Positions 1-9,665 of a stretch of 64,000 bases of DNA are shown one piece after another. The notes beneath the pieces were generated by a model. The model did no database searches. It saw nothing but the letters and a program-made list of their open reading frames with translations, and had not been told where the DNA came from. Position 1 is the first letter of the stretch. The number at the start of each line of letters is the position of its first letter. The DNA is from Leclercia sp. LSNIH1. GTDB taxonomy: Bacteria > Pseudomonadota > Gammaproteobacteria > Enterobacterales > Enterobacteriaceae. The stretch spans positions 1,798,001 to 1,862,000 of the forward strand of contig NZ_CP026167.1 in NCBI RefSeq assembly GCF_002902985.1. Reading direction: 5' to 3'. A program made the translations under genes and the position numbers.

Positions 1-37
1 GGGATGGCGCGAAGCGCCCAATATAGTCAGCAGGCAT
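1..37 (-). CDS. gluQ: Glutamyl-Q tRNA(Asp) synthetase, N-terminal fragment (cut by window edge)
   Basis: Reading leftward from an ATG at 37, the first codons give MPADYIGRFAPS. This matches the start of GluQ (YadB), in which a short tail precedes the YIGRFAPSPSG class-I synthetase signature. GluQ is a truncated GluRS-like enzyme that charges glutamate onto queuosine of tRNA-Asp. Only 12 codons are visible before the window ends. It lies 72 bp downstream of dksA on the same strand, the known dksA-gluQ order, which supports the call more than the short peptide does. Confidence 0.75.
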   Translation of the reverse strand, partial: MPADYIGRFAPS

Positions 38-60
38 AATTACACGGCGCAGAAAGTAAT

Positions 61-84
61 CAGGCGGGAGAGAACTCCCGCCTG
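61..84 (-). terminator. Hairpin between dksA and gluQ
   Basis: A perfect 10-bp inverted repeat (CAGGCGGGAG / CTCCCGCCTG) with a 4-nt loop lies just downstream of the dksA stop. Reading leftward it is followed by ATTACTTTCT rather than a clean U tract. It may be a partial terminator or attenuator that lowers read-through into gluQ. The function is inferred. Confidence 0.4.
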
Positions 85-109
85 TGGTAGCGTCATAACA
101 GGGCTGGCA

Positions 110-565
110 TTAACCGGCCATCTGTTTTTCGCGGATTTCTGCCAGCGTTTTACAGTCGATGCACAGGTCGGCTGTCGGACGGGCTTCCAGACGACGAATG
201 CCGATTTCGACACCGCAGGACTCGCAGAAGCCGAAATCTTCGTCTTCGACTTTTTTCAGCGTTTTCTCAATCTTTTTGATCAGCTTGCGCTCGCGGTCAC
301 GGTTACGCAGTTCGAGGCTGAATTCTTCTTCCTGGGCGGCACGGTCTACCGGATCCGGGAAGTTAGCCGCTTCGTCCTGCATATGTGTAACGGTGCGATC
401 GACTTCATCCCGGAGTTGATTACGCCATGCTTCAAGGATTCGCTTGAAGTGTGATAGCTGGGCTTCATTCATATACTCTTCGCCCGGCTTCTCTTGATAC
501 GGCTCCACCCCAGCGATGGCGAGAATACTCAGGGACGATGTTTTACGGTTTTGCCCTTCTTGCAT
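110..565 (-). CDS. dksA: RNA polymerase-binding transcription factor DksA
   Basis: DksA enters the RNA polymerase secondary channel and, with ppGpp, mediates the stringent response: it represses rRNA promoters and activates amino-acid promoters. The 151-residue product has the family's usual length. The coiled-coil tip carries the DxxDxA motif (D71, D74, A76). The C-terminal zinc finger has C114, C117, C135 and C138. The start is the ATG at 565, giving MQEGQNRK as in E. coli, with CTCCTT (AAGGAG on the coding strand) just upstream. An in-frame upstream codon at 583 would add six residues and is rejected. It lies downstream of sfsA and upstream of gluQ, all leftward. Confidence 0.98.
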   Translation of the reverse strand: MQEGQNRKTSSLSILAIAGVEPYQEKPGEEYMNEAQLSHFKRILEAWRNQLRDEVDRTVTHMQDEAANFPDPVDRAAQEEEFSLELRNRDRERKLIKKIEKTLKKVEDEDFGFCESCGVEIGIRRLEARPTADLCIDCKTLAEIREKQMAG

Positions 566-624
566 GTTGCTTCTCCTTAACACGCACTATCGATCCCCGT
601 GTTGGGGGAAAAATCAGGCCGCTA

Positions 625-653
625 TAAATAGCAGATGCTTTTCCGTAAGGCAA
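625..653 (-). promoter_or_regulatory. Candidate dksA promoter
   Basis: On the minus strand TTGCCT (648-653) and TATTTA (625-630) are separated by 17 nt, about 60 bp upstream of the dksA start codon. The spacing is ideal but both hexamers are only moderate matches, so this is a candidate. The 177-bp gap between sfsA and dksA is consistent with dksA having its own promoter. Confidence 0.4.
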
Positions 654-742
654 TTATCTAAACGTAACACTTGACAAGCCTGTGAGGAAAAGCGTATTTG
701 CGCACACGACCAGAATACTTATTAGCCAACGCTCAACCCCTT

Positions 743-1447
743 TCATAACGTGGCGGGGAGAGCGGATCTCAGAGTGATATTATCGGCAGAAAGTTCAGCT
801 TTATACACCAAAACCTCTACCCCCTGCTTTTGTGCCTCATTCAACAGTTGCGCGTACTTAAGGTCAATATGGCGGGCGGGTGAAAATCGCCCAATTGCGC
901 TGTGCAATACTGCAAATAACAGCACGGCGCGTTTGCCCGCCGCCGCTACACTCATAAGCTCCCGGAGGTGCTTCTGCCCTCGCAGCGTCACCGCATCCGG
1001 GAAATAACCGTTATCTTTCTCAGCTAACGTCACTGATTTCACTTCAATATAGCACTCGGGGCGATCGTCTGCCTGCAACATAAAGTCGATTCTGCTGCTT
1101 TCGCTGCCATATTTTACTTCGCTTTTTAGCGTGTTATAGCCGCGCAGTTCCGGAATAAAATCCAGACTAATCGCCTCTTTGACCAGCTGGTTCGCTCGCA
1201 GCGTATTGACGCAAATATATTCTCCGTCCGCGGTCTGGGTTATTTCCCAGGTGTGAGGATATTTACGTTTGATATTACTGGAGGTGGAGTACCAGACGGT
1301 ATCCCCCGGCGTGGCGCAGCCGGTCATCGCCCCGGTATTGGGGCAGTGCAGGGTCAGGGTTTCACCGTTAGGCGTTACCACGTCGGCAAGAAAACGTTTA
1401 TAGCGTTGTACCAGCGTGGCGGGTTGTAGGGCAGGGGTAAACTGCAT
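743..1447 (-). CDS. sfsA: DNA/sugar-fermentation stimulation protein SfsA
   Basis: SfsA was named because overproduction stimulates maltose metabolism in E. coli strains with altered CRP. It is described as a non-specific DNA-binding protein with an OB-fold N-terminus and a nuclease-like domain, and its true role is unsettled. The 234-residue product matches family length. It contains the conserved blocks [10 protein letters not shown] near residue 35, SRIDFML near 120 and YIEVKSVTL near 137, the last resembling a PD-(D/E)XK core. The start ATG at 1447 is 12 bp from the thpR stop, so thpR-sfsA are probably cotranscribed. Confidence 0.95.
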   Translation of the reverse strand: MQFTPALQPATLVQRYKRFLADVVTPNGETLTLHCPNTGAMTGCATPGDTVWYSTSSNIKRKYPHTWEITQTADGEYICVNTLRANQLVKEAISLDFIPELRGYNTLKSEVKYGSESSRIDFMLQADDRPECYIEVKSVTLAEKDNGYFPDAVTLRGQKHLRELMSVAAAGKRAVLLFAVLHSAIGRFSPARHIDLKYAQLLNEAQKQGVEVLVYKAELSADNITLRSALPATL

Positions 1448-1459
1448 GCAAATTCCTTG

Positions 1460-1990
1460 TTATTCGGTAAGCGTCCAGCGCTGGAGCGGCGTGTAGCGCG
1501 TGCGCCCGCCTGCGAAACGGCTCTCGTAGAGGACAAAATCTTTCACCGCAAACGACCAGTGAAAACCCGGTGGCGGAATGGCCACGGCGTGGCTGGCATC
1601 GCGCAGCAGGGTGATATGCGGATGAAACGGCTGGGGGCTTTGATAGCAGCCGCTGCGCGCCGCCTGGGCCCGCAGCATGTTGGCCAGCTGTAATAAACCC
1701 CGCGGCGGCTGGCGAGTACCCAGCCAGACCACGCGGGAGCGCAGCCACTGTCCGGCATCGTCCAGCGTCAGGGTAAACTCCGGCTGACGGATGCGTCCGG
1801 CCATTGCCGCCAGCGCCTGCTGTTTCTCAGGGCTGACATCCCCTAAAAACGCCAGCGTCAGGTGCAGGTTGCCGCCCGCCACCGGACGGCCCGCTTCCGG
1901 CGCAAAGTGGTCGGCGCGCCAGCGGACGATCTGCCGCTGGAGCGAGGCAGGCATTTCAATGGCAAAAAACAACCTTTTTGACTCGGACAT
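1460..1990 (-). CDS. thpR: RNA 2',3'-cyclic phosphodiesterase (2H family, formerly LigT)
   Basis: ThpR hydrolyses 2',3'-cyclic phosphates on RNA and can reversibly join tRNA half-molecules through 2',5' linkages in vitro. The 176-residue product carries both signature HxTx motifs of the 2H phosphoesterases: HLTL at residues 43-46 and HITL at 125-128. The ATG at 1990 (MSESKRLFFA) is chosen because it matches the family N-terminus; a GTG at 1999 would add three residues. It is divergent from hrpB and immediately precedes sfsA. Confidence 0.95.
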   Translation of the reverse strand: MSESKRLFFAIEMPASLQRQIVRWRADHFAPEAGRPVAGGNLHLTLAFLGDVSPEKQQALAAMAGRIRQPEFTLTLDDAGQWLRSRVVWLGTRQPPRGLLQLANMLRAQAARSGCYQSPQPFHPHITLLRDASHAVAIPPPGFHWSFAVKDFVLYESRFAGGRTRYTPLQRWTLTE

Positions 1991-2019
1991 ACGGCGCACT
2001 CGGTAATGAATTGTGCCGA

Positions 2020-2028
2020 TGCTACAAT
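2020..2028 (+). promoter_or_regulatory. Candidate extended -10 promoter of hrpB
   Basis: TGCTACAAT is an extended -10 element (TGn followed by TACAAT) lying 36 bp before the hrpB GTG start in the short divergent thpR-hrpB gap. No good -35 hexamer sits at the right distance, which is common for extended -10 promoters. This is inferred from sequence only. Confidence 0.4.
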
Positions 2029-2063
2029 GTACGCCGTCTAAAGTTAACCCTCTGGAGCCATTC

Positions 2064-4493
2064 GTGTCCTTGTTGCCGGTCGCCGCTGTCCTTCCCGATC
2101 TCCTTCACGCCTTACAACATGCCCCCCAGGTGCTGCTGAACGCGCCAACCGGTGCGGGCAAATCGACCTGGCTGCCGCTGCAGATCCTGGCGCAGGGGGC
2201 GATCAACGGCAAAATCATCCTGCTCGAACCGCGCAGGCTCGCGGCCCGCAACGTGGCGCAGCGCCTGGCGGAGCTGCTGGGGGAAAAGCCCGGCGAGACG
2301 GTCGGCTACCGGATGCGCGCCGAAACCTGCGTGGGGGCCAACACCCGGCTGGAGGTGGTCACCGAGGGGATCCTCACCCGGATGCTGCAGCAGGATCCCG
2401 AGCTTAACGGCACAGGGCTGGTGATCCTCGATGAGTTCCACGAGCGCAGCCTGCAGGCGGATCTGGCGCTGGCGCTGCTGCTGGATGTCCAGCAGGGACT
2501 GCGGGACGATCTCAAACTGCTGATCATGTCCGCGACCCTGGACAACGAGCGGCTCCAGCGCCTGCTGCCGGAGGCGCCCACCATCGTGTCTGAGGGCCGT
2601 ACTTTTCCGGTGGAGCGGCGCTATCAGTCGCTCTCCACCCATCTGCGTTTCGACGAAGCGGTGGCGGTCGCCACCGCCGAGCTGCTGCGCCAGGAGCCGG
2701 GCTCGCTGCTGTTGTTCTTACCCGGCGTGATTGAGATCCAGCGGGTACAGGAGCAGCTGTCACGTCGCGTAAGTGATGACGTGGTGCTCTGCCCGCTGTA
2801 TGGCGCGCTGCCGCTGGCCGAGCAGCGTAAAGCGATCCTGCCAGCCCCGCCAGGGCAGCGCAAAGTGGTGCTGGCGACCAATATTGCCGAAACCAGCCTG
2901 ACCATCGAGGGCATCCGGCTGGTGGTGGACTCCGCCCAGGAGCGGGTGGCGAATTTCGACCCGCGCACCGGCCTGACCCGCCTGCTGACCCAGCGCGTGA
3001 GCCAGGCTTCCATGACCCAGCGCGCCGGGCGCGCCGGGCGACTGGAGCCGGGAATCTGCCTGCATCTTACGCCGTTTGAGCAGGCAGAACGCGCCGCGGC
3101 GCAGGGCACGCCCGAAATTATGCAAAGCGATCTCAGCGGCCTGCTGATGGAACTGTTGCAGTGGGGCTGCCGGGAACCCTCGCAATTAAACTGGCTGGAT
3201 CTGCCGCCTGCGACTAACCTTGCGGCGGCCCGGCGCTTATTAACGCAGCTTGGGGCGCTGGCGGGAGAGAAGCTCACCGCCTTTGGTCAGAAGATGGCGA
3301 AGTCTGGCAACGATCCGCGGCTGGCGGCCATGCTGGCCAGCGCGACGGATGACGACGATATTGCGACGGCGGCAAAGCTGGCCGCTATCCTTGAACAGCC
3401 GCCGCGTGGCACCAGTAGCGATCTGGCTCAGGCCTTCTCCCGCAATCAGCCGGAGTGGCAGCAGCGTGCCCGGCAGTTGAGTGCGCGCCTGAACAGCCGG
3501 GGCGGGGCGCCGGAGAGCGACCGGGTGCCCGTGCTGCTGGCGAAGGCGTTTCCCGACCGGATCGCCCGCCGCCGTGGGCTTGATGGACGCTATCAACTGG
3601 CAAATGGCATGGGCGCGATGCTACAGAGCGACGACGCCATGACCCGCCACGAGTGGCTGATTGCCCCGCTACTGTTGCAGGGCAGCCAGTCGCCGGATGC
3701 CCGTATTCTGCAGGCTATAGCAGTGGATATTGATACTCTGATCGCCGCTTCTCCGGGCCTGGTGGAACAGTCTGACACCGTGGAGTGGGATGAAGCGCAG
3801 GGCACGCTGAAGGCGCTGCGGCGTTCGCAGATTGGCCGCCTGACGGTGAGCGTCAAGCCGCTGGCGAAGCCCTCGGAAGAGGAGCTGCATCAGGCGATGC
3901 TTAACGGCATCCGCGATAAAGGGCTCAGCGTGCTGAACTGGACCCCGGAGGCGGAGCAGTACCGGCTTCGCCTGCACTGCGCGGCGCAGTGGCTGCCGGA
4001 GTACGCGTGGCCCGCGGTAGACGAAGCCTCGCTGCTGGCAAATCTGGAAAACTGGTTACTGCCGCAAATGAGTGGCGTACACTCCCTGCGCGCGCTAAAA
4101 GCGCTGGATGTTAAGGCGGCATTACAGAACTTAACCGACTGGTCGTTACGCCAACGTCTGGATACCGAGCTTCCAGGGCATTACACTGTGCCCACCGGCA
4201 GCCGGATAGCCATTCGTTATCATGAAGATAATCCTCCGGCGCTGGCGGTACGCATGCAGGAGATGTTTGGCGAGGCGACCACGCCTGCCATTGCGCAGGG
4301 GCGGGTGCCGCTGGTGCTGGAGCTGTTGTCACCGGCCCAGCGTCCGCTGCAGATCACCCGGGATTTGGGTGCATTCTGGGCTGGCAGCTACCGCGAGGTG
4401 CAAAAAGAGATGAAAGGGCGTTATCCCAAACATGTCTGGCCGGACGACCCGGCAAATACCGCGCCGACCCGGCGCACGAAGAAGTATTCGTAG
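2064..4493 (+). CDS. hrpB: ATP-dependent RNA helicase-like protein HrpB (DEAH family)
   Basis: HrpB is a DEAH/RHA-type helicase of poorly defined cellular role. The product has Walker A GAGKST at residues 30-35, DEFH at 123-126 as the Walker B/DExH box, SAT at 156-158 and a QRAGRAGR motif VI. Helicase C-terminal, HA2 and the HrpB-specific C-terminal domain follow, ending PTRRTKKYS. I choose the GTG at 2064, six nucleotides after GGAG, because it gives 809 residues beginning MSLLPVAAVLP, the E. coli length. An in-frame ATG at 2013 would add 17 residues unlike the family. It is divergent from thpR and upstream of mrcB. Confidence 0.96.
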   Translation: MSLLPVAAVLPDLLHALQHAPQVLLNAPTGAGKSTWLPLQILAQGAINGKIILLEPRRLAARNVAQRLAELLGEKPGETVGYRMRAETCVGANTRLEVVTEGILTRMLQQDPELNGTGLVILDEFHERSLQADLALALLLDVQQGLRDDLKLLIMSATLDNERLQRLLPEAPTIVSEGRTFPVERRYQSLSTHLRFDEAVAVATAELLRQEPGSLLLFLPGVIEIQRVQEQLSRRVSDDVVLCPLYGALPLAEQRKAILPAPPGQRKVVLATNIAETSLTIEGIRLVVDSAQERVANFDPRTGLTRLLTQRVSQASMTQRAGRAGRLEPGICLHLTPFEQAERAAAQGTPEIMQSDLSGLLMELLQWGCREPSQLNWLDLPPATNLAAARRLLTQLGALAGEKLTAFGQKMAKSGNDPRLAAMLASATDDDDIATAAKLAAILEQPPRGTSSDLAQAFSRNQPEWQQRARQLSARLNSRGGAPESDRVPVLLAKAFPDRIARRRGLDGRYQLANGMGAMLQSDDAMTRHEWLIAPLLLQGSQSPDARILQAIAVDIDTLIAASPGLVEQSDTVEWDEAQGTLKALRRSQIGRLTVSVKPLAKPSEEELHQAMLNGIRDKGLSVLNWTPEAEQYRLRLHCAAQWLPEYAWPAVDEASLLANLENWLLPQMSGVHSLRALKALDVKAALQNLTDWSLRQRLDTELPGHYTVPTGSRIAIRYHEDNPPALAVRMQEMFGEATTPAIAQGRVPLVLELLSPAQRPLQITRDLGAFWAGSYREVQKEMKGRYPKHVWPDDPANTAPTRRTKKYS

Positions 4494-4523
4494 CGCCACC
4501 CGGCAATACCCTCTGAGAGGGTA
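4490..4523. other. REP-like fragment and short hairpin after hrpB
   Basis: Just past the hrpB stop, GCGCCACCCGGCAA resembles the end of the REP elements found elsewhere in this window (for example 13381-13411) but lacks a partner arm. It is followed by a 7-bp hairpin, TACCCTC/GAGGGTA (4507-4523), without a U tract. It may be a decayed REP or a weak terminator; neither is certain. Confidence 0.35.
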
Positions 4524-4605
4524 AATTTGAGAGATTTCTTCTTCCTCCATCAGGGGGAAGACCAGAGAATCGGGCCTTTGCGCCTGATAGTTGCGGAGAG
4601 AAAGC

Positions 4606-7125
4606 ATGGCGGGGAATGACCGCGAGCCAATTGGACGTAAAGGAAGACCTGCCCGTCCGGCAAAAGAAAAGGCAGGCCGTCGACGCCTCAGAGATGAAGA
4701 GTACGACGATGTTGATAATGAGTATGACGATGACGCACCTGCGCCACGTAAAGGAAAAGGCAAAAAAGGTAAACCTCGTGGCAAGCGCGGCTGGTTCTGG
4801 CTGCTGCTGAAGCTGTTTATTGTTTTCCTCATCCTGCTGGCGGTCTATGGCGTCTATTTGGATCAAAAGATCCGCAGCCGCATTGACGGCAAAGTCTGGC
4901 AGCTGCCGGCGGCGGTCTATGGCCGGATGGTTAACCTTGAGCCGGATATGTCCATCAGCAAGAACGAGATGGTCAAGCTGCTGGAGGCGACCCAGTACCG
5001 CCAGGTGACGAAGATGACCCGTCCCGGCGAGTTTACGGTGCAGGCGAAGAGCATTGAGATGATCCGCCGTCCGTTTGACTTCCCGGACAGTAAAGAGGGG
5101 CAGGTGCGCGCGCGTCTGACCTTCGACGGCGATCATCTGGAAACCATTGAGAACATGGAGAACAACCGTCAGTTCGGTTTCTTCCGTCTCGATCCGCGGC
5201 TGATCACCATGCTCTCCTCGCCAAATGGCGAGCAGCGCCTGTTTGTGGCGCGTAATGGCTTCCCGGATCTGCTGGTGGATACCCTGCTGGCGACCGAGGA
5301 CCGTCACTTCTATGAGCACGATGGCGTCAGCCTCTACTCCATTGGTCGTGCGGTGCTGGCGAACCTGACCGCAGGACGCACGGTGCAGGGGGCAAGTACC
5401 CTGACCCAGCAGCTGGTGAAGAACCTGTTCCTCTCCAGCGAACGCTCCTACTGGCGTAAGGCCAACGAAGCCTACATGGCCGTGCTGATGGATGCGCGCT
5501 ACAGCAAAGACCGCATTCTTGAGCTCTATATGAACGAGGTCTATCTCGGTCAGAGCGGCGACAATGAAATTCGCGGCTTCCCGCTGGCGAGCCTCTACTA
5601 CTTTGGCCGTCCGGTGGAAGAGCTGAGCCTCGACCAGCAGGCGTTGCTGGTGGGCATGGTTAAGGGTGCCTCCATCTACAACCCGTGGCGTAACCCGAAA
5701 CTGGCTCTGGAGCGGCGTAATCTGGTGCTGCGTCTGCTGCAACAGCAGCAGGTGATCGACCAGGAGCTGTATGACATGCTCAGCGCACGTCCGTTGGGCG
5801 TACAGCCGCGCGGCGGCGTCATCTCCCCGCAGCCTGCATTTATGCAGATGGTGCGTCAGGAGCTGCAGGCCAAACTGGGCGATAAGGTTAAAGATCTCTC
5901 CGGCGTGAAGATCTTCACCACCTTTGACTCCGTGGCGCAGGATGCCGCAGAGAAGGCGGCGGTAGAAGGTATTCCGGCGCTGAAAAAACAGCGCAAGCTG
6001 AACGATCTGGAGACCGCGATGGTGGTAGTCGATCGCACCACCGGCGAAGTGCGGGCGATGGTCGGCGGGGCAGAGCCGCAGTTTGCGGGCTATAACCGCG
6101 CCATGCAGGCACGCCGTTCGATCGGCTCTCTGGCTAAACCGGCGACCTATCTCACCGCTTTGAGCCAGCCGAACCAGTATCGTCTCAACACCTGGATCGC
6201 CGATGCCCCGATTGCCCTGCGCCAGCCGAATGGCCAGGTCTGGTCGCCGCAGAACGACGATAAGCAGTACAGCGGCCAGGTGATGCTGGTGGACGCCCTG
6301 ACGCGTTCCATGAACGTGCCGACGGTTAACCTTGGGATGGCGCTTGGCCTGCCAGCAGTCACCGATACCTGGCTAAAACTGGGCGTGCCGAAAGATCAGC
6401 TGCATCCGGTTCCGGCCATGCTGCTGGGGGCCCTGAACCTGACGCCAATTGAAGTGGCGCAGGCGTTCCAGACCATCGCCAGCGGCGGGAACCGTGCTCC
6501 GCTCTCTGCGCTGCGTTCAGTGATTGCCGAAGACGGCACCCCGCTGTACCAGAGCTTCCCGCAGGCGGAGCGTGCCGTACCGGCGCAGGCTGCCTATATG
6601 ACCCTCTGGACCATGCAGCAGGTTGTGCAGCGCGGTACCGGGCGTCAGCTGGGGGCGAAGTACCCTGGCCTGCATCTGGCGGGTAAAACCGGGACCACCA
6701 ACAACAACGTCGACACCTGGTTTGCGGGTATCGACGGACGTGAAGTGGTGATCACCTGGGTAGGGCGCGATAACAACCAGCCAACCAAGCTGTATGGTGC
6801 CAGCGGGGCGATGTCTATCTACCAGCGCTATCTGGCTAACCAGTCGCCAGTGCCGTTAACCCTGACGCCACCGGAAGATATCGTCGATATGGGCGTGGAT
6901 GAGTCGGGCAACTTTGTGTGTGGCGGCGGTATGCGTCGCCTGCCGGTCTGGACCAGCAACCCGGACTCCCTGTGTCAGCAGGCTGCCCCGGAACCATCGG
7001 GTAATCCGTTTGACCAGTCTTCTCAGCCGCAGTCGCAGCCGCAACAACAGCAGCCGCAGCAGCAGCCCGAGAAGAAGGAGAGCGACGGCGTCGCGGGCTG
7101 GATCAAGGATATGTTCGGCGGTTAA
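4606..7125 (+). CDS. mrcB: Penicillin-binding protein 1B, bifunctional peptidoglycan synthase
   Basis: PBP1B polymerises lipid II into glycan strands and cross-links them at the inner membrane, activated by LpoB. The 839-residue product has a basic/acidic cytoplasmic tail (residues 1-62), one membrane segment (about 63-83), the UB2H domain, and a GT51 transglycosylase with catalytic E231 in [12 protein letters not shown]. The transpeptidase follows, with S508 and K511 of the SxxK motif, then SMN and KTGTT motifs. The C-terminus has a Gln/Pro-rich tract before the conserved [12 protein letters not shown] end. The start is the ATG at 4606 after GGAGAG; a TTG at 4591 is rejected. It is followed by a strong terminator. 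Confidence 0.98.
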   Translation: MAGNDREPIGRKGRPARPAKEKAGRRRLRDEEYDDVDNEYDDDAPAPRKGKGKKGKPRGKRGWFWLLLKLFIVFLILLAVYGVYLDQKIRSRIDGKVWQLPAAVYGRMVNLEPDMSISKNEMVKLLEATQYRQVTKMTRPGEFTVQAKSIEMIRRPFDFPDSKEGQVRARLTFDGDHLETIENMENNRQFGFFRLDPRLITMLSSPNGEQRLFVARNGFPDLLVDTLLATEDRHFYEHDGVSLYSIGRAVLANLTAGRTVQGASTLTQQLVKNLFLSSERSYWRKANEAYMAVLMDARYSKDRILELYMNEVYLGQSGDNEIRGFPLASLYYFGRPVEELSLDQQALLVGMVKGASIYNPWRNPKLALERRNLVLRLLQQQQVIDQELYDMLSARPLGVQPRGGVISPQPAFMQMVRQELQAKLGDKVKDLSGVKIFTTFDSVAQDAAEKAAVEGIPALKKQRKLNDLETAMVVVDRTTGEVRAMVGGAEPQFAGYNRAMQARRSIGSLAKPATYLTALSQPNQYRLNTWIADAPIALRQPNGQVWSPQNDDKQYSGQVMLVDALTRSMNVPTVNLGMALGLPAVTDTWLKLGVPKDQLHPVPAMLLGALNLTPIEVAQAFQTIASGGNRAPLSALRSVIAEDGTPLYQSFPQAERAVPAQAAYMTLWTMQQVVQRGTGRQLGAKYPGLHLAGKTGTTNNNVDTWFAGIDGREVVITWVGRDNNQPTKLYGASGAMSIYQRYLANQSPVPLTLTPPEDIVDMGVDESGNFVCGGGMRRLPVWTSNPDSLCQQAAPEPSGNPFDQSSQPQSQPQQQQPQQQPEKKESDGVAGWIKDMFGG

Positions 7126-7134
7126 CTCACCACT

Positions 7135-7163
7135 ATTCCCTCTCCTGCGGGAGAGGGAATTTT
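7135..7163 (+). terminator. Intrinsic terminator of mrcB
   Basis: A 10-bp perfect stem TTCCCTCTCC/GGAGAGGGAA with a TGCG loop is followed by TTTT, starting about 10 bp after the mrcB stop. It separates mrcB from the fhu operon. Confidence 0.88.
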
Positions 7164-7268
7164 CACCTCAATTAAACATCCCTCCAACACTCAAATCTCC
7201 ATTTATTAACCCTCTATTTTCCATTGTTTAATTCTTATACCCTCATTTCCTGTAGGGGCGCATATCAC

Positions 7269-7328
7269 TTGCTATGCCGTGAATGTTTCGCATAATATGC
7301 TGCGGTCATAATAATAATTCTCGTTTAC
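7269..7328 (+). promoter_or_regulatory. fhuA promoter with Fur box
   Basis: TTGCTA (7269-7274) and CATAAT (7291-7296) are 16 nt apart and form a plausible sigma-70 promoter. The stretch 7310-7328 matches the 19-bp Fur consensus at 12 of 19 positions. It lies at and just after the expected transcription start, where Fur would block transcription under iron-replete conditions. The stretch from 7310 to the fhuA ATG resembles the E. coli fhuA leader as I remember it, including ACGTTATCATTCAC. The binding assignment is inferred from gene function and sequence match. Confidence 0.65.
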
Positions 7329-7361
7329 GTTATCATTCACGCTTTCATCAGAGATATACCA

Positions 7362-9611
7362 ATGGCGCTTTCAAAAACTGCTCAGCCAATGCAATCTTCA
7401 CTGCGTAAAATCGCAGTTGTTGTAGCCACAGCGGTTAGCGGCATGTCTGCTTACGCTCACGCTGCCGAAACCCCTAAAAAAGAAGAAACCATCACCGTCA
7501 CCGCAGCGCCTGCTCCGCAGGAGAGCGCCTGGGGACCGGCGGCGACCATTGCGGCACGCCAGTCCGCTACCGGCACCAAGACGGATACCTCCATTGAGAA
7601 GGTGCCGCAGTCGATTTCCGTTGTGACCGCGGAAGAGATGGCGCTGCACCAGCCGCGCTCGGTGAAAGAAGCACTGAGCTATACGCCAGGGGTGGCAGTC
7701 GGTACGCGTGGCGCGTCCAATACTTACGACTACCTGATTATTCGTGGCTTTGCTGCCGATGGCCAAAGCCAGAACAACTACCTCGACGGCATGAAGATGC
7801 AGGGCAACTTCTATAACGACGCGGTAATTGACCCTTATATGATTGAGCGCGCGGAAGTGATGCGCGGCCCGACCTCCGTTCTCTACGGCAAAAGCAGCCC
7901 GGGTGGCTTGCTGAACATGGTCAGCAAACGTCCACTGACCGAGCCGCTGAAAGAGGTTCAGTTTAAGGTCGGGACGGATAGCCTGTTCCAGACCGGGTTT
8001 GACTTCAGCGATGCGCTGGACGACGACGGGGTTTACTCTTATCGCCTGACCGGTCTGGCGCGTTCTAACAACGCCCAGCAGGAGCGTGCGGAAGAGCAGC
8101 GTTACACCATTGCGCCATCCTTCTCCTGGCGTCCGTCTGATAAAACCAACTTCACCTTCCTCTCCTATTTCCAGAACGAACCGGAGACCGGTTACTACGG
8201 TTGGTTGCCGAAAGAGGGCACGGTTGATCCACTGCCAAACGGCGATCGCCTGCCGACCGACTTCAACGAAGGGGCGAAAAACAACACCTACTCCCGTAAC
8301 CAGAAGATGGTCGGGTATAGCTTCGATCACGAATTCAACGACACCTTCACCGTGCGTCAGAACCTGCGTTTTGCCGAGAATAAAACCTCGCAGAACAGCG
8401 TCTATGGTTACGGCGTCTGCTCCGATGCGGCGAACAGTGGCAACGCCCTCTGTAACGCGTTATCACCTGCGGACAAAGGCCATTACCTGGCGCGTAAATA
8501 TGTGGTTGACGACGAGAAGCTGCAAAACTTCACCGTTGATACCCAGCTGCAGAGCAAATTCGCCACCGGCGACGTTGACCATATCCTCCTGACCGGCGTT
8601 GACTATATGCGTATGCGTAACGATATCAACGCCTGGTTTGGCTATGACGCTTCCGTTCCGCTGCTGGATCTCTACAACCCGGTCTACAGCGATTTCGATT
8701 TCGACTCAAAAAATCCGGCGAACTCCGGTCCGTATCAGATCCTGAACAAGCAGCAGCAGACCGGTCTCTACGTGCAGGATCAGGCGCAGTGGAACAAGGT
8801 GTTGGTCACCCTGGGGGGCCGCTACGACTGGGCAGAGCAGGATTCGTTTAACCGCGTCGCGGGCACCACCGCATCACGTGATGACAACCAGTTCACCTGG
8901 CGCGGCGGGGTGAACTACCTGTTCGATAACGGCGTGACGCCATACTTCAGCTACAGCGAATCTTTCGAGCCCTCTTCCCAGACCGACGCGCAAGGCAAGC
9001 CGTTTGCCCCGTCAAAAGGCAAGCAGTACGAAGTGGGCGTGAAGTACGTGCCGAGCGATCGTCCGATCGTTCTGACCGGTGCCCTGTATCAACTGACCAA
9101 AACCAACAACCTGATGGCCGATCCTGCGGGCTCGTTCTTCTCGGTTGAAGGCGGCGAGATCCGCGCCCGCGGCGTGGAGATCGAAGCCAAAGCAGCGCTG
9201 TCTGCCAGCGTGAACGTGGTGGGGTCTTACACCTACACCGACGTGGAGTACACCACCGACACCAACTACAAAGGCAACACCCCGGCGCAGGTGCCTGAGC
9301 ATATGGCTTCCCTGTGGGGGGATTACACCTTCTATGATGGCGCACTCTCTGGCCTGACCCTGGGCACCGGCGGTCGCTTCTCCAGCTCCAGCTATGGCGA
9401 TCCGGCGAACTCCTTCAAGGTGGGCAGCTACGCGGTGATGGATGCGCTGGTGCGCTACGATCTGGCGCGCTTTGGCATGGCGGGCTCGAACGTGGCGCTG
9501 CACGTGAACAACCTGCTGGATCGTGAATACGTCGCCAGCTGCTTCAACACCTATGGCTGCTTCTGGGGAGCAGAACGCCAGGTTGTTGCGACTGCGACCT
9601 TCCGCTTCTAA
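7362..9611 (+). CDS. fhuA: Ferrichrome outer-membrane TonB-dependent receptor FhuA
   Basis: FhuA imports ferrichrome across the outer membrane using TonB energy, and is the classic receptor for phages T1, T5 and phi80, colicin M and microcin J25. The 749-residue precursor has a signal peptide of about 34 residues ending YAHA, a TonB box ETITVTA at residues 42-48, a plug domain with SVKEALSYTPGV and RAEVMRGP, then a 22-strand barrel ending in the terminal Phe signature (ATFRF). The cysteine-containing loops GVCSDA and ASCFNTYGCF are retained. It is first gene of fhuACDB, behind a Fur-type operator, and separated from fhuC by a hairpin terminator. Confidence 0.98.
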   Translation: MALSKTAQPMQSSLRKIAVVVATAVSGMSAYAHAAETPKKEETITVTAAPAPQESAWGPAATIAARQSATGTKTDTSIEKVPQSISVVTAEEMALHQPRSVKEALSYTPGVAVGTRGASNTYDYLIIRGFAADGQSQNNYLDGMKMQGNFYNDAVIDPYMIERAEVMRGPTSVLYGKSSPGGLLNMVSKRPLTEPLKEVQFKVGTDSLFQTGFDFSDALDDDGVYSYRLTGLARSNNAQQERAEEQRYTIAPSFSWRPSDKTNFTFLSYFQNEPETGYYGWLPKEGTVDPLPNGDRLPTDFNEGAKNNTYSRNQKMVGYSFDHEFNDTFTVRQNLRFAENKTSQNSVYGYGVCSDAANSGNALCNALSPADKGHYLARKYVVDDEKLQNFTVDTQLQSKFATGDVDHILLTGVDYMRMRNDINAWFGYDASVPLLDLYNPVYSDFDFDSKNPANSGPYQILNKQQQTGLYVQDQAQWNKVLVTLGGRYDWAEQDSFNRVAGTTASRDDNQFTWRGGVNYLFDNGVTPYFSYSESFEPSSQTDAQGKPFAPSKGKQYEVGVKYVPSDRPIVLTGALYQLTKTNNLMADPAGSFFSVEGGEIRARGVEIEAKAALSASVNVVGSYTYTDVEYTTDTNYKGNTPAQVPEHMASLWGDYTFYDGALSGLTLGTGGRFSSSSYGDPANSFKVGSYAVMDALVRYDLARFGMAGSNVALHVNNLLDREYVASCFNTYGCFWGAERQVVATATFRF

Positions 9612-9622
9612 CCTTTAAATTT

Positions 9623-9645
9623 GGGCACGTTTTTCGTGCCCTTTT
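9623..9645 (+). terminator. Terminator between fhuA and fhuC
   Basis: GGGCACG (9623-9629) pairs with CGTGCCC (9635-9641) across a TTTTT loop and is followed by TTTTCTTT. It lies 11 bp after the fhuA stop and 20 bp before the fhuC start. It probably attenuates read-through so that the receptor is made in excess over the inner-membrane transporter. Confidence 0.8.
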
Positions 9646-9665
9646 CTTTACTTAAGTTGGCTGAC

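Noticed and set aside
671..676. TTGACA on the plus strand in the sfsA-dksA gap, considered as a promoter
   Set aside because: No -10 hexamer at 16-18 nt and no rightward gene follows; all neighbouring genes run leftward.
4354..5742. Long open frame on the minus strand (about 460 codons) opposite hrpB end and mrcB
   Set aside because: It is antisense to conserved, well-recognised proteins, its translation is low-complexity (His/Gln/Arg rich) and it has no ribosome-binding site. GC-rich third positions create such frames.
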